Source: Hyphomicrobiales bacterium
Lineage (GTDB): Bacteria; Pseudomonadota; Alphaproteobacteria; Rhizobiales; Beijerinckiaceae
Assembly: GCA_027489955.1 (NCBI GenBank)
Contig: JAIXYZ010000013.1
Coordinates: 1,054,001 to 1,118,000, forward strand
Length of the DNA: 64,000 nucleotides
Reading direction: 5' to 3'
This document shows positions 10,001-18,378 of this stretch, in pieces (the first letter of the stretch is position 1; every line of letters starts with the position of its first letter). Made by a program: the position numbers and the translations under genes. The notes beneath the pieces were generated by a model. The model searched no databases, was not told the origin of the DNA, and saw only the letters and a program-made list of their open reading frames with translations.

Positions 10001-10542
10001 TCCTGCAGCGCATGCGCATCCAGCGCTGGACGGACTTCGCCCGCGCCGCCCGCAGCGGCGCATCCGCCGGGCGTCTGGCGGCCACCGTGCTTGACCGGCA
10101 GGAGCGCCGCACCCGCAGCGGCTCCAAGATGGGCATCCTGAATCTCTCCGATCAGACGGGGCATTTCGAGGCGATTGTCTTCTCGGAGACACTCCAGCGC
10201 TTCCGGGACGATCTGGAGCCCGGTAAGGCCGTGATCCTGATGGTGCAGGCGGCGGTGGAGGGCGAGGACGTGCGCGTGCGCATCCAGTCGGTCGAGCCGC
10301 TCGACCAGGCGGCCGGCAAGCACCAGAAGGGCCTTCGCATTTTCCTGCGGGACGAGGCGCCCATCCCCAGCCTCGGCGAGCGGCTCAAGGACCGCGGCGA
10401 CGCCGAGGTCTCGCTGGTCATGATCCTGGATGGGGGCGCGCGGGAAGTGGAGATCAGGCTTCCCGGCCGGTATGCGGCCAGTCCGCAGGTCGCGGGCGCC
10501 ATCCGGGCGGTGCCCGGGGTCGTCTCCGTCGAGTTGCACTGA
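7075..10542 (+). CDS. dnaE: DNA polymerase III subunit alpha (DnaE1)
   Basis: The 1155-residue replicative polymerase subunit. The N-terminal PHP domain opens HLHVHSSYS (residues 12-20). The C-family polymerase core has PGRGSGAGSVVAWAL and the catalytic acid motif PDFDIDF, with Asp at 411, 413 and 415. The fingers region (YQEQVMQVAQELAGYSLGDAD), the helix-hairpin-helix region and a C-terminal OB-fold (SKMGILNLSDQTGHFEAIVF) follow. Length fits the replicative DnaE1 rather than the shorter error-prone DnaE2. The start is the ATG before TRLLRDPGFVHLHVHSS, with a weak AGGG site upstream; a longer open frame to 7009 lacks similarity. Confidence 0.97.
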   Translation: MTRLLRDPGFVHLHVHSSYSLLEGALTIAGLAKMAAADAQPALALTDTNNLFGALEFSEKLAGAGIQPIAGVQLSVAFGDRETNGRMLNRRLPAVVVLATNETGYENLMRLTSMAALDVASDEPPHVRPADLARHAAGLILLTGGPGGPVDEMLREGRGELAARRLDDLRKAFGDRLYVEIQRHGLEDEARTEPDLLRLAYKAGLPIVATNEPYFAKAEDYEAHDALLAIADGRLVSSDDRRRLTVEHRFKTRDEMAALFADLPEALQSTVEIAMRCAVRPRVRKPILPRFGTEAGDGLDEAAELRRQATEGLEARLAVHGTAPGLTAQTYRERLDFELSVIERMQYPGYFLIVADFIKWAKAHAIPVGPGRGSGAGSVVAWALTITDLDPLRFGLLFERFLNPERVSMPDFDIDFCQTRREEVIEYVKHRYGDTRVAQIITFGTLQARGVMRDVGRVLEMSYGQVDKLTKLVPQNPANPVTLAKAIDGEPKLRSAAEEDAVVGQMLGIAQKLEGLHRHASTHAAGIVIGDRPLEELVPLVRDPRTGMRVTQFNMKWVEQAGLVKFDFLGLKTLTVLQTAVDLIRARGVEIDLSSIPFDDARTYEMLGRGETVGVFQVESAGMRKALVDMKADRIEDLIALVALYRPGPMDNIPEYCARKHGRGQAKENWYLHPKLEPVLAETFGIIVYQEQVMQVAQELAGYSLGDADLLRRAMGKKIKAEMDAQRDRFVKGAIEVGGLSKALADEIFDLLAKFADYGFNKSHAAAYAVVSYQTAYLKANYPVEFLAASMTLDMDNTDKLSEFRREAQRLGIEVQPPAINRSGVTFEVDPLPEGRGIIRYALAAVKGVGRQAVESLVAARVERPFTTLADLARRLDTRQVNKRTLESLICAGALDEIEPDRARACAALEPMMVMAQHGRDAAAAGQDDMFGGVATVEDLRIPPHAAWLPAERLQKEYDAVGFFLTGHPLDEYAPILQRMRIQRWTDFARAARSGASAGRLAATVLDRQERRTRSGSKMGILNLSDQTGHFEAIVFSETLQRFRDDLEPGKAVILMVQAAVEGEDVRVRIQSVEPLDQAAGKHQKGLRIFLRDEAPIPSLGERLKDRGDAEVSLVMILDGGAREVEIRLPGRYAASPQVAGAIRAVPGVVSVELH

Positions 10543-10565
10543 GCCTGCCGACGGCATCGCTCGGC

Positions 10566-10594
10566 TTGCGCTTTCGTCCGGCGGCTGCTATGGG
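10566..10594 (+). promoter_or_regulatory. Possible promoter for rpsB
   Basis: TTGCGC at 10566-10571 and TATGGG at 10589-10594 are separated by 17 bases. This resembles the CTTGAC/CTATNN pattern of alphaproteobacterial vegetative promoters (preceded by C in both cases). It would give a leader of about 95 bases before rpsB. It is a motif match only, and the -10 is weak. Confidence 0.35.
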
Positions 10595-10696
10595 CCGCGC
10601 CATCTCACACGCGGAATGAAATCCCTGATCCAAGGGTTTTCCGGTGCCGGCATCCGCTGGTTCAGGTTCCGCGGCGGATAACCGGAGTAGATTGAT

Positions 10697-11716
10697 ATGG
10701 CTCTTCCTGACGTCTCCATGCGTCAGCTTCTCGAAGCTGGCGCGCATTTCGGTCACCAGTCCCACCGCTGGAACCCCAAGATGGCTCCGTTCATCTTCGG
10801 TGACCGCAACAACATCCACATTCTCGATCTGGCGCAGACGGTCCCGGCCTTCTATCGCGCGCTCCAGGCGGTGTCCGACACCGTCTCCAAGGGCGGCCGC
10901 GTGCTCTTCGTGGGCACCAAGCGCCAGGCCGCCGACGCGGTGGCCGACGCCGCCAAGCGCTCCGCCCAGTATTTCGTGAACGCCCGCTGGCTCGGCGGCA
11001 TGCTCACCAACTGGAAGACGATCTCGGCCTCGATCCAGCGCCTGCGCAAGCTCGACGAGATCCTCGGCTCGGGCGGCCCCGGCCTCACCAAAAAGGAGCG
11101 CCTGATGCTCTCGCGCGAGCGCGAGAAGCTCGAGCGCGCCCTGGGCGGCATCAAGGACATGGGCGGCCTGCCGGACCTGCTGTTCGTGATCGACACGAAC
11201 AAGGAGCAGCTCGCGGTGAAGGAGGCCCAGCGCCTCGGCATCCCGGTGGCCGCCATCGTCGATTCGAACTGCGATCCCGACGGCATCACCTATGTCGTCC
11301 CGGCCAATGACGACGCCGGTCGCGCCATCGCGCTCTATTGCGATCTGGTCGCCCGCGCCGCCATCGACGGCATCTCGCGCGGCCAGGGCGATCGCGGCTT
11401 CGACGCCGGCGAGGCCGAGGCCCCGATCGTCGAGGAGCTGCCTCCCGTCGCCGCCAACGACGCCGAGACCGGCGTCACCGAGGCGTTCGAGCTGCTGGCC
11501 GCCCCGCGCGGCGCGCCCGACGACCTGACCAAGCTGCACGGCGTCGGCCCGCAGCTCGAGAAGAAGCTCAACGAGGCGGGCATCTTCCACTACTGGCAGA
11601 TCGTCAGCGCCGGCGCCGACGACATCGCCAAGCTGGACGCCGACCTGAAGCTCAACGGCCGCATCGCCCGCGAGGATTGGATCGGCCAGGCCCGCACGCT
11701 GATCGACGCCGCCTGA
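10697..11716 (+). CDS. rpsB: 30S ribosomal protein S2 with C-terminal helix-hairpin-helix extension
   Basis: A structural protein of the small ribosomal subunit. The S2 body begins [29 protein letters not shown] and ends around residue 235 ([22 protein letters not shown]). The 339-residue protein is about 100 residues longer than E. coli S2. The extra part is an acidic linker followed by [22 protein letters not shown] and [12 protein letters not shown], a helix-hairpin-helix-like module near residues 273-336. Similar tails occur on S2 in several rhizobial genomes; the function is unclear. The gene is followed by a strong hairpin and then tsf. Confidence 0.96.
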   Translation: MALPDVSMRQLLEAGAHFGHQSHRWNPKMAPFIFGDRNNIHILDLAQTVPAFYRALQAVSDTVSKGGRVLFVGTKRQAADAVADAAKRSAQYFVNARWLGGMLTNWKTISASIQRLRKLDEILGSGGPGLTKKERLMLSREREKLERALGGIKDMGGLPDLLFVIDTNKEQLAVKEAQRLGIPVAAIVDSNCDPDGITYVVPANDDAGRAIALYCDLVARAAIDGISRGQGDRGFDAGEAEAPIVEELPPVAANDAETGVTEAFELLAAPRGAPDDLTKLHGVGPQLEKKLNEAGIFHYWQIVSAGADDIAKLDADLKLNGRIAREDWIGQARTLIDAA

Positions 11717-11777
11717 TCGCCGGCGACGGCGCCAGGCCCCGGGCCGGCGCCGTCCGCGGCATCGACGATTGAGAACG

Positions 11778-11810
11778 CCCGGCGCGTGTTCCGCGCCGGG
11801 TTCTGTCCTT
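11778..11810 (+). terminator. Strong hairpin between rpsB and tsf
   Basis: A perfect 9-bp G+C stem (CCCGGCGCG 11778-11786, CGCGCCGGG 11792-11800) with loop TGTTC, followed by a T-rich stretch (TTCTGTCCTT). It can act as a terminator or attenuator that lowers tsf transcription relative to rpsB. Confidence 0.6.
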
Positions 11811-11835
11811 TGCAATGAGATTTGAGGTTTCCGAC

Positions 11836-12774
11836 ATGGCGAACATCACGGCCGCGATGGTGAAGGACCTGCGCGAGAAGACCGGCGCGGGCATGATGGA
11901 CTGCAAGACCGCGCTCAACGAGACGGGCGGCGACATCGAGGCCGCGGTCGACTGGCTGCGCAAGAAGGGCCTGTCCAAGGCCGCCAAGAAGTCCGGCCGC
12001 GTCGCCGCGGAAGGCCTCGTCGCCGTGGCTGTGTCCGGCACGAAGGGCGTCGCCGTCGAGGTCAATTCCGAGACCGACTTCGTTGCCCGCAACGACCAGT
12101 TCCAGTCCCTGGCTTCCACCATCGCGAAGGTCGCCATCGCCAATCCGTCGCTCGCCACGGGCGAGGACGTCGAGGCGCTGAAGAACGCCGCCTATCCGTC
12201 CGGCGGCACGGTCCAGGAGGCGATCGCCAACGCCATCGCCACCGTCGGCGAGAACATGACGCTGCGCCGCGCCGCGTCGGTGTCGGTCGCGCAGGGCGTC
12301 GTCTCGTCCTACGTCCACAACGTGGTCACCGAGGGCCTGGGCCGCATCGGCGTGCTCGTCGCGCTGGAATCGACCGGCAACGCCGAAGTCCTGTCGACGC
12401 TCGGCCGCCAGATCGCCATGCACGTGGCCGCCGCCAACCCGCTGGCGCTGGACGCCTCGGGCATGGCCGCCGACACGGTCGAGCGCGAGAAGGCGATCCT
12501 GGCCGAGAAGAACGCCGGCAAGCCCGCCCACGTCCTCGAGAAGATCATCGAGAGCGGCCTGAAGACCTATTTCAAGGAGGTCTGCCTCCTCGATCAGGCC
12601 TTCATCCACGATCCCTCGAAGTCGATCACCCAGGTCCTGAAGGAAGCCGAGGGCAAGGCCGGCGCGCCTGTCGCGCTCAAGGGCTTCGTGCGCTACGCTC
12701 TGGGCGAAGGCATCGAGAAGGCCGAATCGGACTTCGCGGCCGAGGTCGCGGCTGCCGCCGGCGGCAATTCCTGA
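11836..12774 (+). CDS. tsf: Elongation factor Ts
   Basis: A 312-residue guanine-nucleotide exchange factor for EF-Tu. It starts [27 protein letters not shown], with the UBA-like N-terminal helix bundle. The TDFVARN segment that contacts EF-Tu lies near residues 80-86, and the two-subdomain core follows. The ATG at 11836 has GAGG 8 bases upstream; an in-frame ATG at 11815 is less likely. It follows rpsB, as in most bacteria. Confidence 0.97.
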   Translation: MANITAAMVKDLREKTGAGMMDCKTALNETGGDIEAAVDWLRKKGLSKAAKKSGRVAAEGLVAVAVSGTKGVAVEVNSETDFVARNDQFQSLASTIAKVAIANPSLATGEDVEALKNAAYPSGGTVQEAIANAIATVGENMTLRRAASVSVAQGVVSSYVHNVVTEGLGRIGVLVALESTGNAEVLSTLGRQIAMHVAAANPLALDASGMAADTVEREKAILAEKNAGKPAHVLEKIIESGLKTYFKEVCLLDQAFIHDPSKSITQVLKEAEGKAGAPVALKGFVRYALGEGIEKAESDFAAEVAAAAGGNS

Positions 12775-12782
12775 TCCGTGTC

Positions 12783-12812
12783 CCGCGGCGGCGGACCGTT
12801 CCGCCGCCGCGG
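12783..12812 (+). terminator. 13-bp hairpin between tsf and pyrH
   Basis: A perfect 13-bp stem (12783-12795 with 12800-12812) and a CCGT loop, starting 8 bases after the tsf stop. There is no T tract, so it may be an RNA-stabilising or partial-termination structure rather than a full terminator. Confidence 0.5.
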
Positions 12813-12853
12813 CTACGCTTGAACGCATATCCATGACCGGAGGCGCCGCACCG

Positions 12854-13570
12854 ATGTCCCACGGGTTCCGCCGCGTCCTGGTGAAATTGTCCGGCGAAGG
12901 GCTCGCCGCGCCCGACGGGTACTGGCTCGACCCCGATACGCTCACGCGCCTGGCCATCGATCTGGCCGAGGCGAGCCGGTCCGGCTGCCAGATCGCCGTG
13001 GTCATCGGTGGCGGCAACATCATCCGCGGCGCGCGTGTCGCCTCCGCCGGATGGATCGACCGGCCGACCGCCGATTCCATGGGCATGCTCGCCACGATCA
13101 TGAACGCGCTCGCGCTCGAAAGCGCGATCAACGCCCAGGGCGTGACGGCCAGGACCCTGTCGGCCGTTCCGATGCCGAGCCTGTGCGAATCCTATGCACG
13201 CCAGCCGGCGCTGCACCATCTGGGCAAGCGCCGCGTCGTGCTGCTCGCCGGCGGCACCGGCAATCCCTATTTCACCACCGACACCGGGGCCGTCCTGCGG
13301 GCGGCGGAGCTCGGCTGCGACGCCGTGCTGAAGGCGACCCAGGTCGACGGCGTTTACGATTCCGACCCCAAGACCAACCCGTCCGCCGTGCGTTTCGAGA
13401 CGCTGACGCACGACGAGGCGTTGGCCAGGGACCTCAAGGTGATGGACACCGCCGCCTTCGCGCTCGCCCGCGAAAGCCGGCTGCCGATCATCGTCGGATC
13501 CGTCCATGCGCCCAGTTCCGTCGCCGCCATTCTGGCCGGCAAGGCCCCTTCGACGCTCGTAAGCCCTTGA
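12854..13570 (+). CDS. pyrH: Uridylate kinase
   Basis: A 238-residue UMP kinase of the amino-acid-kinase fold (UMP to UDP, pyrimidine nucleotide synthesis, hexameric). It has the phosphate-binding VLVKLSGE, the GGGNIIRG loop, DSMGMLATIMNALAL and the ATP-site segment ATQVDGVYDSDPK. I chose the second ATG (12854) because GGAGG lies 9 bases before it and the protein then begins MSHGFRRVLVKLSGE like relatives; the ATG at 12833 has no such site. Confidence 0.95.
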   Translation: MSHGFRRVLVKLSGEGLAAPDGYWLDPDTLTRLAIDLAEASRSGCQIAVVIGGGNIIRGARVASAGWIDRPTADSMGMLATIMNALALESAINAQGVTARTLSAVPMPSLCESYARQPALHHLGKRRVVLLAGGTGNPYFTTDTGAVLRAAELGCDAVLKATQVDGVYDSDPKTNPSAVRFETLTHDEALARDLKVMDTAAFALARESRLPIIVGSVHAPSSVAAILAGKAPSTLVSP

Positions 13571-13634
13571 AGCGGCGGGGAAGGGCGCTTAAGCGGTCTT
13601 TCAGCAAGTCAGAACGAATGCCAGGGGGCAAGCC

Positions 13635-14192
13635 ATGAGCGCCACCGATCTCAACGACATCAAGCGCCGCATGCAGGGTGCGGTCGCGTCCTTCAAGAAC
13701 GACCTCGCCAGCCTGCGCACCGGGCGCGCCTCGTCGAACCTCCTGGACCCGATCCAGATCGACGCCTATGGCGCCCTGATGCCGATCAACCAGGTCGCTA
13801 CCGTCTCGGTCCCCGAGCCCCGGCTGATCAGCGTCCAGGTCTGGGACCGCGGTATGACGGCGGCAGTCGAGAAGGCGATCCGCGAATCCGATCTCGGCCT
13901 CAACCCGCAGACCGAAGGCCAGGTCATCCGCCTGCGCATTCCGGAAATGAACGAGCAGCGCCGCAAGGAAATGGTCAAGGTCGCGCATAAATACGCGGAG
14001 GAGGCCCGCGTCGCGGTCCGCCACGTGCGCCGCGACGGCCTCGACGCGCTCAAGAAGGCGGAGAAGGACGGCGACATCAGCCAGGACGACCAGACCCGTC
14101 TTGCCGACCAGGTCCAGAAGGCGACCGACCAGTACGTGGCGGAAATCGACCAGAACCTGGCGGCGAAGGAAAAAGAAATCCTGCACGTCTGA
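13635..14192 (+). CDS. frr: Ribosome recycling factor
   Basis: A 185-residue factor that, with EF-G, splits post-termination ribosomes. The full family pattern is visible: [65 protein letters not shown] and [14 protein letters not shown]. Length is normal. A strong AGGGGG site precedes the ATG. It lies between pyrH and uppS, the standard order. Confidence 0.97.
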   Translation: MSATDLNDIKRRMQGAVASFKNDLASLRTGRASSNLLDPIQIDAYGALMPINQVATVSVPEPRLISVQVWDRGMTAAVEKAIRESDLGLNPQTEGQVIRLRIPEMNEQRRKEMVKVAHKYAEEARVAVRHVRRDGLDALKKAEKDGDISQDDQTRLADQVQKATDQYVAEIDQNLAAKEKEILHV

Positions 14193-14207
14193 GGGGACGA
14201 GACGCCC

Positions 14208-14981
14208 GTGACCGCCGTGACGCCCGGCAAGATTGCGGATACCGCCACCGGGCAGGCAGGCGGCGCGGGACCCGTCCACGTCGCCATCATCATGGACGGC
14301 AACGGCCGCTGGGCCGCCCGGCGGGGCCTGCCGCGCGCCGAAGGACACCGGCGCGGCGTCGAGGCGCTGCGCCGCACCGTCCGCGCCGCCGCCGAGCAGG
14401 GCCTGCGCTACCTCACCATCTACAGCTTCTCCTCGGAGAACTGGCGGCGCCCGCAGACGGAGATCGCGGAGCTGTTCTCGCTGCTGCGCCGCTTCGTTCG
14501 CCATGATCTGGAGAGCCTGTCCGAACAGGGCGTGCGGGTCCGCATCATCGGCGAGCGCGGCAATCTCAGCGACGACATCCGCGCCCTGCTGGAAGAGGCT
14601 GAGACACGCACCGCCGCCAACCAGGGGCTTACCCTCGTCGTCGCCTTCAATTACGGCTCCCGCGCCGAAATCGTCGAGGCCGCCCGCGCCATGGCCCGGG
14701 ACGTCGCGGCGGGCCGGCTCGATCCGTCGGCCATCGACGAGGCGGCAATGTCCGCGCGCCTGCACACGGCCGGCATTCCCGACCCCGATCTCATCATCCG
14801 CACCTCCGGCGAGGAGCGCCTGTCCAACTTCCTGCTCTGGCAGGCGGCCTATGCCGAGTTTCTGTTCATGCCGATCCTCTGGCCGGACTTCGACGGCAAG
14901 GCGCTGGCCGAAGCCATCGCCGTGTTCCGCAGCCGCGAGCGCCGCTATGGCGGCCTCGGCGCGGTGAGTGCCGGGGCATGA
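14208..14981 (+). CDS. uppS: Isoprenyl (undecaprenyl diphosphate) synthase
   Basis: A 257-residue cis-prenyltransferase that makes undecaprenyl diphosphate, the lipid carrier for cell-wall and envelope glycans. [12 protein letters not shown] contains the catalytic Asp (residue 30). [11 protein letters not shown] and [19 protein letters not shown] are the further signature motifs. It starts with GTG 16 bases after frr, with GAGGGGA upstream. The stop overlaps the cdsA start by 4 bases (ATGA), implying coupled translation. Confidence 0.96.
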   Translation: MTAVTPGKIADTATGQAGGAGPVHVAIIMDGNGRWAARRGLPRAEGHRRGVEALRRTVRAAAEQGLRYLTIYSFSSENWRRPQTEIAELFSLLRRFVRHDLESLSEQGVRVRIIGERGNLSDDIRALLEEAETRTAANQGLTLVVAFNYGSRAEIVEAARAMARDVAAGRLDPSAIDEAAMSARLHTAGIPDPDLIIRTSGEERLSNFLLWQAAYAEFLFMPILWPDFDGKALAEAIAVFRSRERRYGGLGAVSAGA

Positions 14982-15787
14982 GCGGTCAGGCCTCGGAGCT
15001 GACCAAGCGCGTCCTGTCGGCCCTCGTCATGGCCGCCGCCGCCATCGCCACGCTGTGGATCGGCGGCGTGGTCTTCGCCGCCTTCTGGGCGGCCGCCTCG
15101 GCCTGGATCTTCTGGGAATGGCTGGCTCTCACCAGCGAGCGGCCCCGGGGACCGCGCCTGCCCGCCGGCATCGTCGCCCTGGCCGTCTTCGCGATCTGCC
15201 TCGTCTTCGCACCCCGCTGGGCCCTCCCGGCCGCTGCCGCCGGCCTCGTGGTGCAGGCCGCTCTACCCGGTTCGACGCGTGAGCGGACCTGGAGCATTGC
15301 CGGTCTGGTCTATGCGGGAGCGGTCGTGGGCGCGGTCGTGCTGGTCCGCCAGGACCCGACGCTCGGCATTGCAGGCATCGCTTGGATGTTCGCCGTGGTG
15401 TGGAGCTCCGACATCGCCGCCTATTTCACCGGCCGGTCGCTGGGCGGACCCAAGCTCATGCCCTCGGTCAGCCCGAAGAAGACGTGGTCCGGCTTCATCG
15501 GCGGCACGCTCGCGGCCACCGTCGCGGGCGTCGGCGTCGGGATCGTGGCGGCCCGCCACGGTATCGCGCCGCTCCCGCTTGCCGGCCTCGCCGTGCTGTC
15601 GGCGCTCGCATCCGTGGCCGGGCAGGGCGGAGACCTCGCCGAGTCCGCGATGAAGCGGCGCGCGGGCGTCAAGGATTCCGGGGCGCTGATCCCCGGCCAC
15701 GGCGGCATCATGGATCGGCTGGACGCCTTCTGTGCCGTCGCCGCTCTGGTGATCGTGGCCCTCGCCATCCGCGCGGCACTGGCCTGA
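14978..15787 (+). CDS. cdsA: Phosphatidate cytidylyltransferase
   Basis: A 269-residue inner-membrane enzyme that converts phosphatidate and CTP to CDP-diacylglycerol, the branch point for all phospholipids. There are several hydrophobic helices, and the C-terminal signature [20 protein letters not shown] continues to MDRLDA. It overlaps uppS by 4 bases and is followed by dxr after one base, so the lipid and isoprenoid genes are tightly coupled. Confidence 0.95.
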   Translation: MSGQASELTKRVLSALVMAAAAIATLWIGGVVFAAFWAAASAWIFWEWLALTSERPRGPRLPAGIVALAVFAICLVFAPRWALPAAAAGLVVQAALPGSTRERTWSIAGLVYAGAVVGAVVLVRQDPTLGIAGIAWMFAVVWSSDIAAYFTGRSLGGPKLMPSVSPKKTWSGFIGGTLAATVAGVGVGIVAARHGIAPLPLAGLAVLSALASVAGQGGDLAESAMKRRAGVKDSGALIPGHGGIMDRLDAFCAVAALVIVALAIRAALA

Positions 15788-15788
15788 C

Positions 15789-16961
15789 ATGCGCACCGTG
15801 ACCGTCCTGGGCGCCACGGGTTCTGTGGGGTCCGCCGCCTGCGCCGTCCTGAAGGAACAGGGCGAGCATTTCCGCGTCGGCAGCGTCGTCGCCCATCGCG
15901 ATGCGGCCGGGCTGGCCCGTATCGCCCGGGAACTGAAGGCCCGCTTCGCCGTCGTCGCCGACCCGAGCGCGGCGCAGGCGCTCGCCGACGCACTGGCGGG
16001 CACAGGGATCCGCACCGGCGGCGGCGCTGCTGCAGTGCTCGACGCAGTCGACGAGCCGGCGGACGTCGTGGTCGCGGGGATAGCCGGGGCCGCGGGACTA
16101 GCGCCGACCTATGCCGCCCTGCGCCGCGGGCGCGTCATCGCGCTCGCCAACAAGGAATGCCTTGTCTGCGCCGGCGATGCCTTCATGGCTCGCGCCAGGC
16201 TCGTGGGCGCGACGATCCTGCCGCTCGATTCGGAACACAACGCCCTGTTCCAGGCCCTCGGCGATGCCCGCCCCGGCGATGTGGAAAAGATGGTCCTGAC
16301 CGCGTCCGGCGGACCTTTCCGCACGTGGGAGGCGGCCAGGATCGAGGCTGCAGGCCCCGAGGACGCGCTGCGCCATCCCACCTGGTCGATGGGCGCCAAG
16401 ATCAGCATCGATTCCGCCAGCCTGATGAACAAGGGCCTCGAACTCATTGAGGCGCATCATCTCTTCGGCATCGCGCCCGACAGGCTCGAAGCCATTGTCC
16501 ATCCGCAATCGATCGTCCACGGCCTCATCCACTTCGTCGATGGTTCGGTCGCGGCGGGCCTGGCGGCGCCCGATATGCGCATTCCCACGATTCATTGCCT
16601 CGCCTGGCCCCGGCGGCTGGCGAGCGCCGGCAACCGCCGGCTTGACCTGGCCGGCATCGGCGCGCTGACCTTCGAGCCGCCGGACGAAGCGCGCTTTCCC
16701 TGCCTGTCGCTCGCCAGGCAGGCGCTCGCCGCTGGCGGCGCTGCGCCGACCGTCCTCAACGCCGCCAACGAGGTCGCCGTCGCCGCGTTCCTGGAAGGCC
16801 GCATCCGGTTCGGCGCCATTGCGCGAACGGTTGCGGCGACGATGGACGGGTGGGCCGGGCAGGGCGATGCGCCCGCCGGGATCGAGGAGGCGCTTCAGGT
16901 GGACGGGGAAGCCCGTGCGGCGACGCGTGCCTTGCTTAGCGCCGGGCAAGCTGCCACTTAG
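15789..16961 (+). CDS. dxr: 1-deoxy-D-xylulose 5-phosphate reductoisomerase
   Basis: The 390-residue second enzyme of the MEP isoprenoid pathway. The NADPH-binding GATGSVGSAA is at residues 8-17. LANKECLVCAG and PLDSEHNALFQAL carry substrate and metal ligands, and KISIDSASLMNKGLELIEAHHLF is the hallmark catalytic stretch. The same pathway is represented by ispDF at 59850. The gene lies between cdsA and rseP as in many proteobacteria. Confidence 0.97.
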   Translation: MRTVTVLGATGSVGSAACAVLKEQGEHFRVGSVVAHRDAAGLARIARELKARFAVVADPSAAQALADALAGTGIRTGGGAAAVLDAVDEPADVVVAGIAGAAGLAPTYAALRRGRVIALANKECLVCAGDAFMARARLVGATILPLDSEHNALFQALGDARPGDVEKMVLTASGGPFRTWEAARIEAAGPEDALRHPTWSMGAKISIDSASLMNKGLELIEAHHLFGIAPDRLEAIVHPQSIVHGLIHFVDGSVAAGLAAPDMRIPTIHCLAWPRRLASAGNRRLDLAGIGALTFEPPDEARFPCLSLARQALAAGGAAPTVLNAANEVAVAAFLEGRIRFGAIARTVAATMDGWAGQGDAPAGIEEALQVDGEARAATRALLSAGQAAT

Positions 16962-16989
16962 TGCTGCGGGACCGGTGGAGACATCACGC

Positions 16990-18144
16990 GTGATCGAGGG
17001 CTTTTTGTCGGCGCTCTGGGGCTCGGGGCTGAACTATCTGATCCCGTTCCTCTTCGTGCTGACCGTCGTCGTCTTCGTCCATGAGATGGGCCATTACCTC
17101 GTCGGCCGGCTCTGCGGCGTCGGGGTCAAGTCGTTCTCCATCGGCTTCGGTCCGGAGCTGTTCGGCTGGACCGCCCGGAACGGCACGCGCTGGCGCCTGA
17201 GCGCCATCCCGCTCGGCGGTTACGTCAAGTTCGCGGGAGACCTGAACAGCGCCAGCGTGCCCGATCCAGACCAGCTGCGCCGGATGACGCCCCAGGAGCG
17301 CAGCGAGAGCTTTCACGAGAAGTCGGTCGGACGCAGGGCGGCCATCGTCGCCGCCGGCCCCATCGCCAACTTCATCCTCGCCATCGCGATCTTCGCCGGC
17401 TCGGCCTATCTCTACGGGTTCCACGTCCACGCCCCGCGGATCGATTCCGTGGTGGAGAACAGCGCCGCGTCCCGCGCCGGCCTGCAGGCCGGGGACGTCG
17501 TCCTGTCCGTGAACGGCTCCGAGACCCGTACCTTCACCGACATCCAGCGCACCGTCATGAGCCATGCGGGCGAACGGCTGACCATCCGCGTCCGTCGCGG
17601 AGACCAGGAACTGTCGGTCGAGGCCGTTCCGGACCTGCGCGAGATTCCCACCAAGCTCGGCGTGCAGCGGATCGGGCAGCTCGGCATCCGCGCGTCCACC
17701 GATCCCGCCGCCCTGCGGCACGAGCAGTACGGCCTGGCGGACTCGCTCAAGATCGGCGTCGCTGAAACATGGTTCATCGTCGAGCGCACCGGCGCCTATT
17801 TCGGCAAGCTCGTGACCGGGCGCGAATCGATCGACCAGATCTCGGGCGTGCCCCGCATCGCCCAGGCCGCCGGCTACATGGCCAGCTTCGGCTTCAAGTC
17901 GCTGCTGTCGCTGACGGCGCTGCTGTCGGTCTCGATCGGACTGATCAACCTGGTGCCGATTCCGCTGCTCGATGGTGGACACCTGCTGTTCTACGGCATC
18001 GAGGCGGTGAGGGGGCGGCCCCTCAGCGAACGCGCCCAGGAGTTCGGCTTCCGGATCGGGCTCGCCTTCGTGGTGACGCTCATGCTCGTGGCCACCTGGA
18101 ACGACATGCTCCACTTCGGCGCTCTGCTGGGCGTAAGGGGCTGA
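16990..18144 (+). CDS. rseP: Site-2 zinc metalloprotease RseP/MmpA family
   Basis: A 384-residue inner-membrane protease that cleaves transmembrane segments of regulators and signal peptides. HEMGH at residues 31-35 is the zinc site in the first helix. One central PDZ domain follows (IDSVVENSAASRAGLQAGDVV), and NLVPIPLLDGGH from residue 320 supplies the third zinc ligand. I chose GTG at 16990, with GGTGGAG about 9 bases before it; the open frame runs back to 16819 but that part only shadows the end of dxr. The Caulobacter relative MmpA cleaves the polarity factor PodJ. The target here is unknown. Confidence 0.93.
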   Translation: MIEGFLSALWGSGLNYLIPFLFVLTVVVFVHEMGHYLVGRLCGVGVKSFSIGFGPELFGWTARNGTRWRLSAIPLGGYVKFAGDLNSASVPDPDQLRRMTPQERSESFHEKSVGRRAAIVAAGPIANFILAIAIFAGSAYLYGFHVHAPRIDSVVENSAASRAGLQAGDVVLSVNGSETRTFTDIQRTVMSHAGERLTIRVRRGDQELSVEAVPDLREIPTKLGVQRIGQLGIRASTDPAALRHEQYGLADSLKIGVAETWFIVERTGAYFGKLVTGRESIDQISGVPRIAQAAGYMASFGFKSLLSLTALLSVSIGLINLVPIPLLDGGHLLFYGIEAVRGRPLSERAQEFGFRIGLAFVVTLMLVATWNDMLHFGALLGVRG

Positions 18145-18235
18145 TCATAATTCGTTAGGGTAAATAAACCCTTGATTTGACGTGACCTGAAGGCAACGGA
18201 CCCCGAAAAAATCAGAACGTGGCCCGTGGGGGTGG

Positions 18236-18263
18236 TTGCTTACGAGCCGAAACTTTGTAGAAG
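18236..18263 (+). promoter_or_regulatory. Possible promoter for bamA
   Basis: TTGCTT at 18236-18241 and TAGAAG at 18258-18263 with a 16-base spacer lie in the 234-base gap between rseP and bamA. The match is modest. The gap also contains an A+T-rich inverted repeat (AGGGT...ACCCT near 18157-18172). bamA may have its own promoter here in addition to read-through. Confidence 0.25.
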
Positions 18264-18378
18264 CGTAGGGCCGCCTCCAGAGGCTGCTTCCGCCCTTCGA
18301 TCGGGCCCGACGACCGGATGCGGTTCAAGGGCGAGGTCAGGGGACGGCTCCTAAAAAAGAAGAAGCAGGCGACCCGAG

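Noticed and set aside
6910-10557. 1215-codon open frame antisense to dnaE
   Set aside because: It is a mirror of the high-G+C dnaE codon pattern, has no recognisable domain, and the plus strand encodes a complete DnaE.
10660-10672. GTTCAGGTTC upstream of rpsB as a LexA box
   Set aside because: The two GTTC units are only 2 bases apart, not 7.
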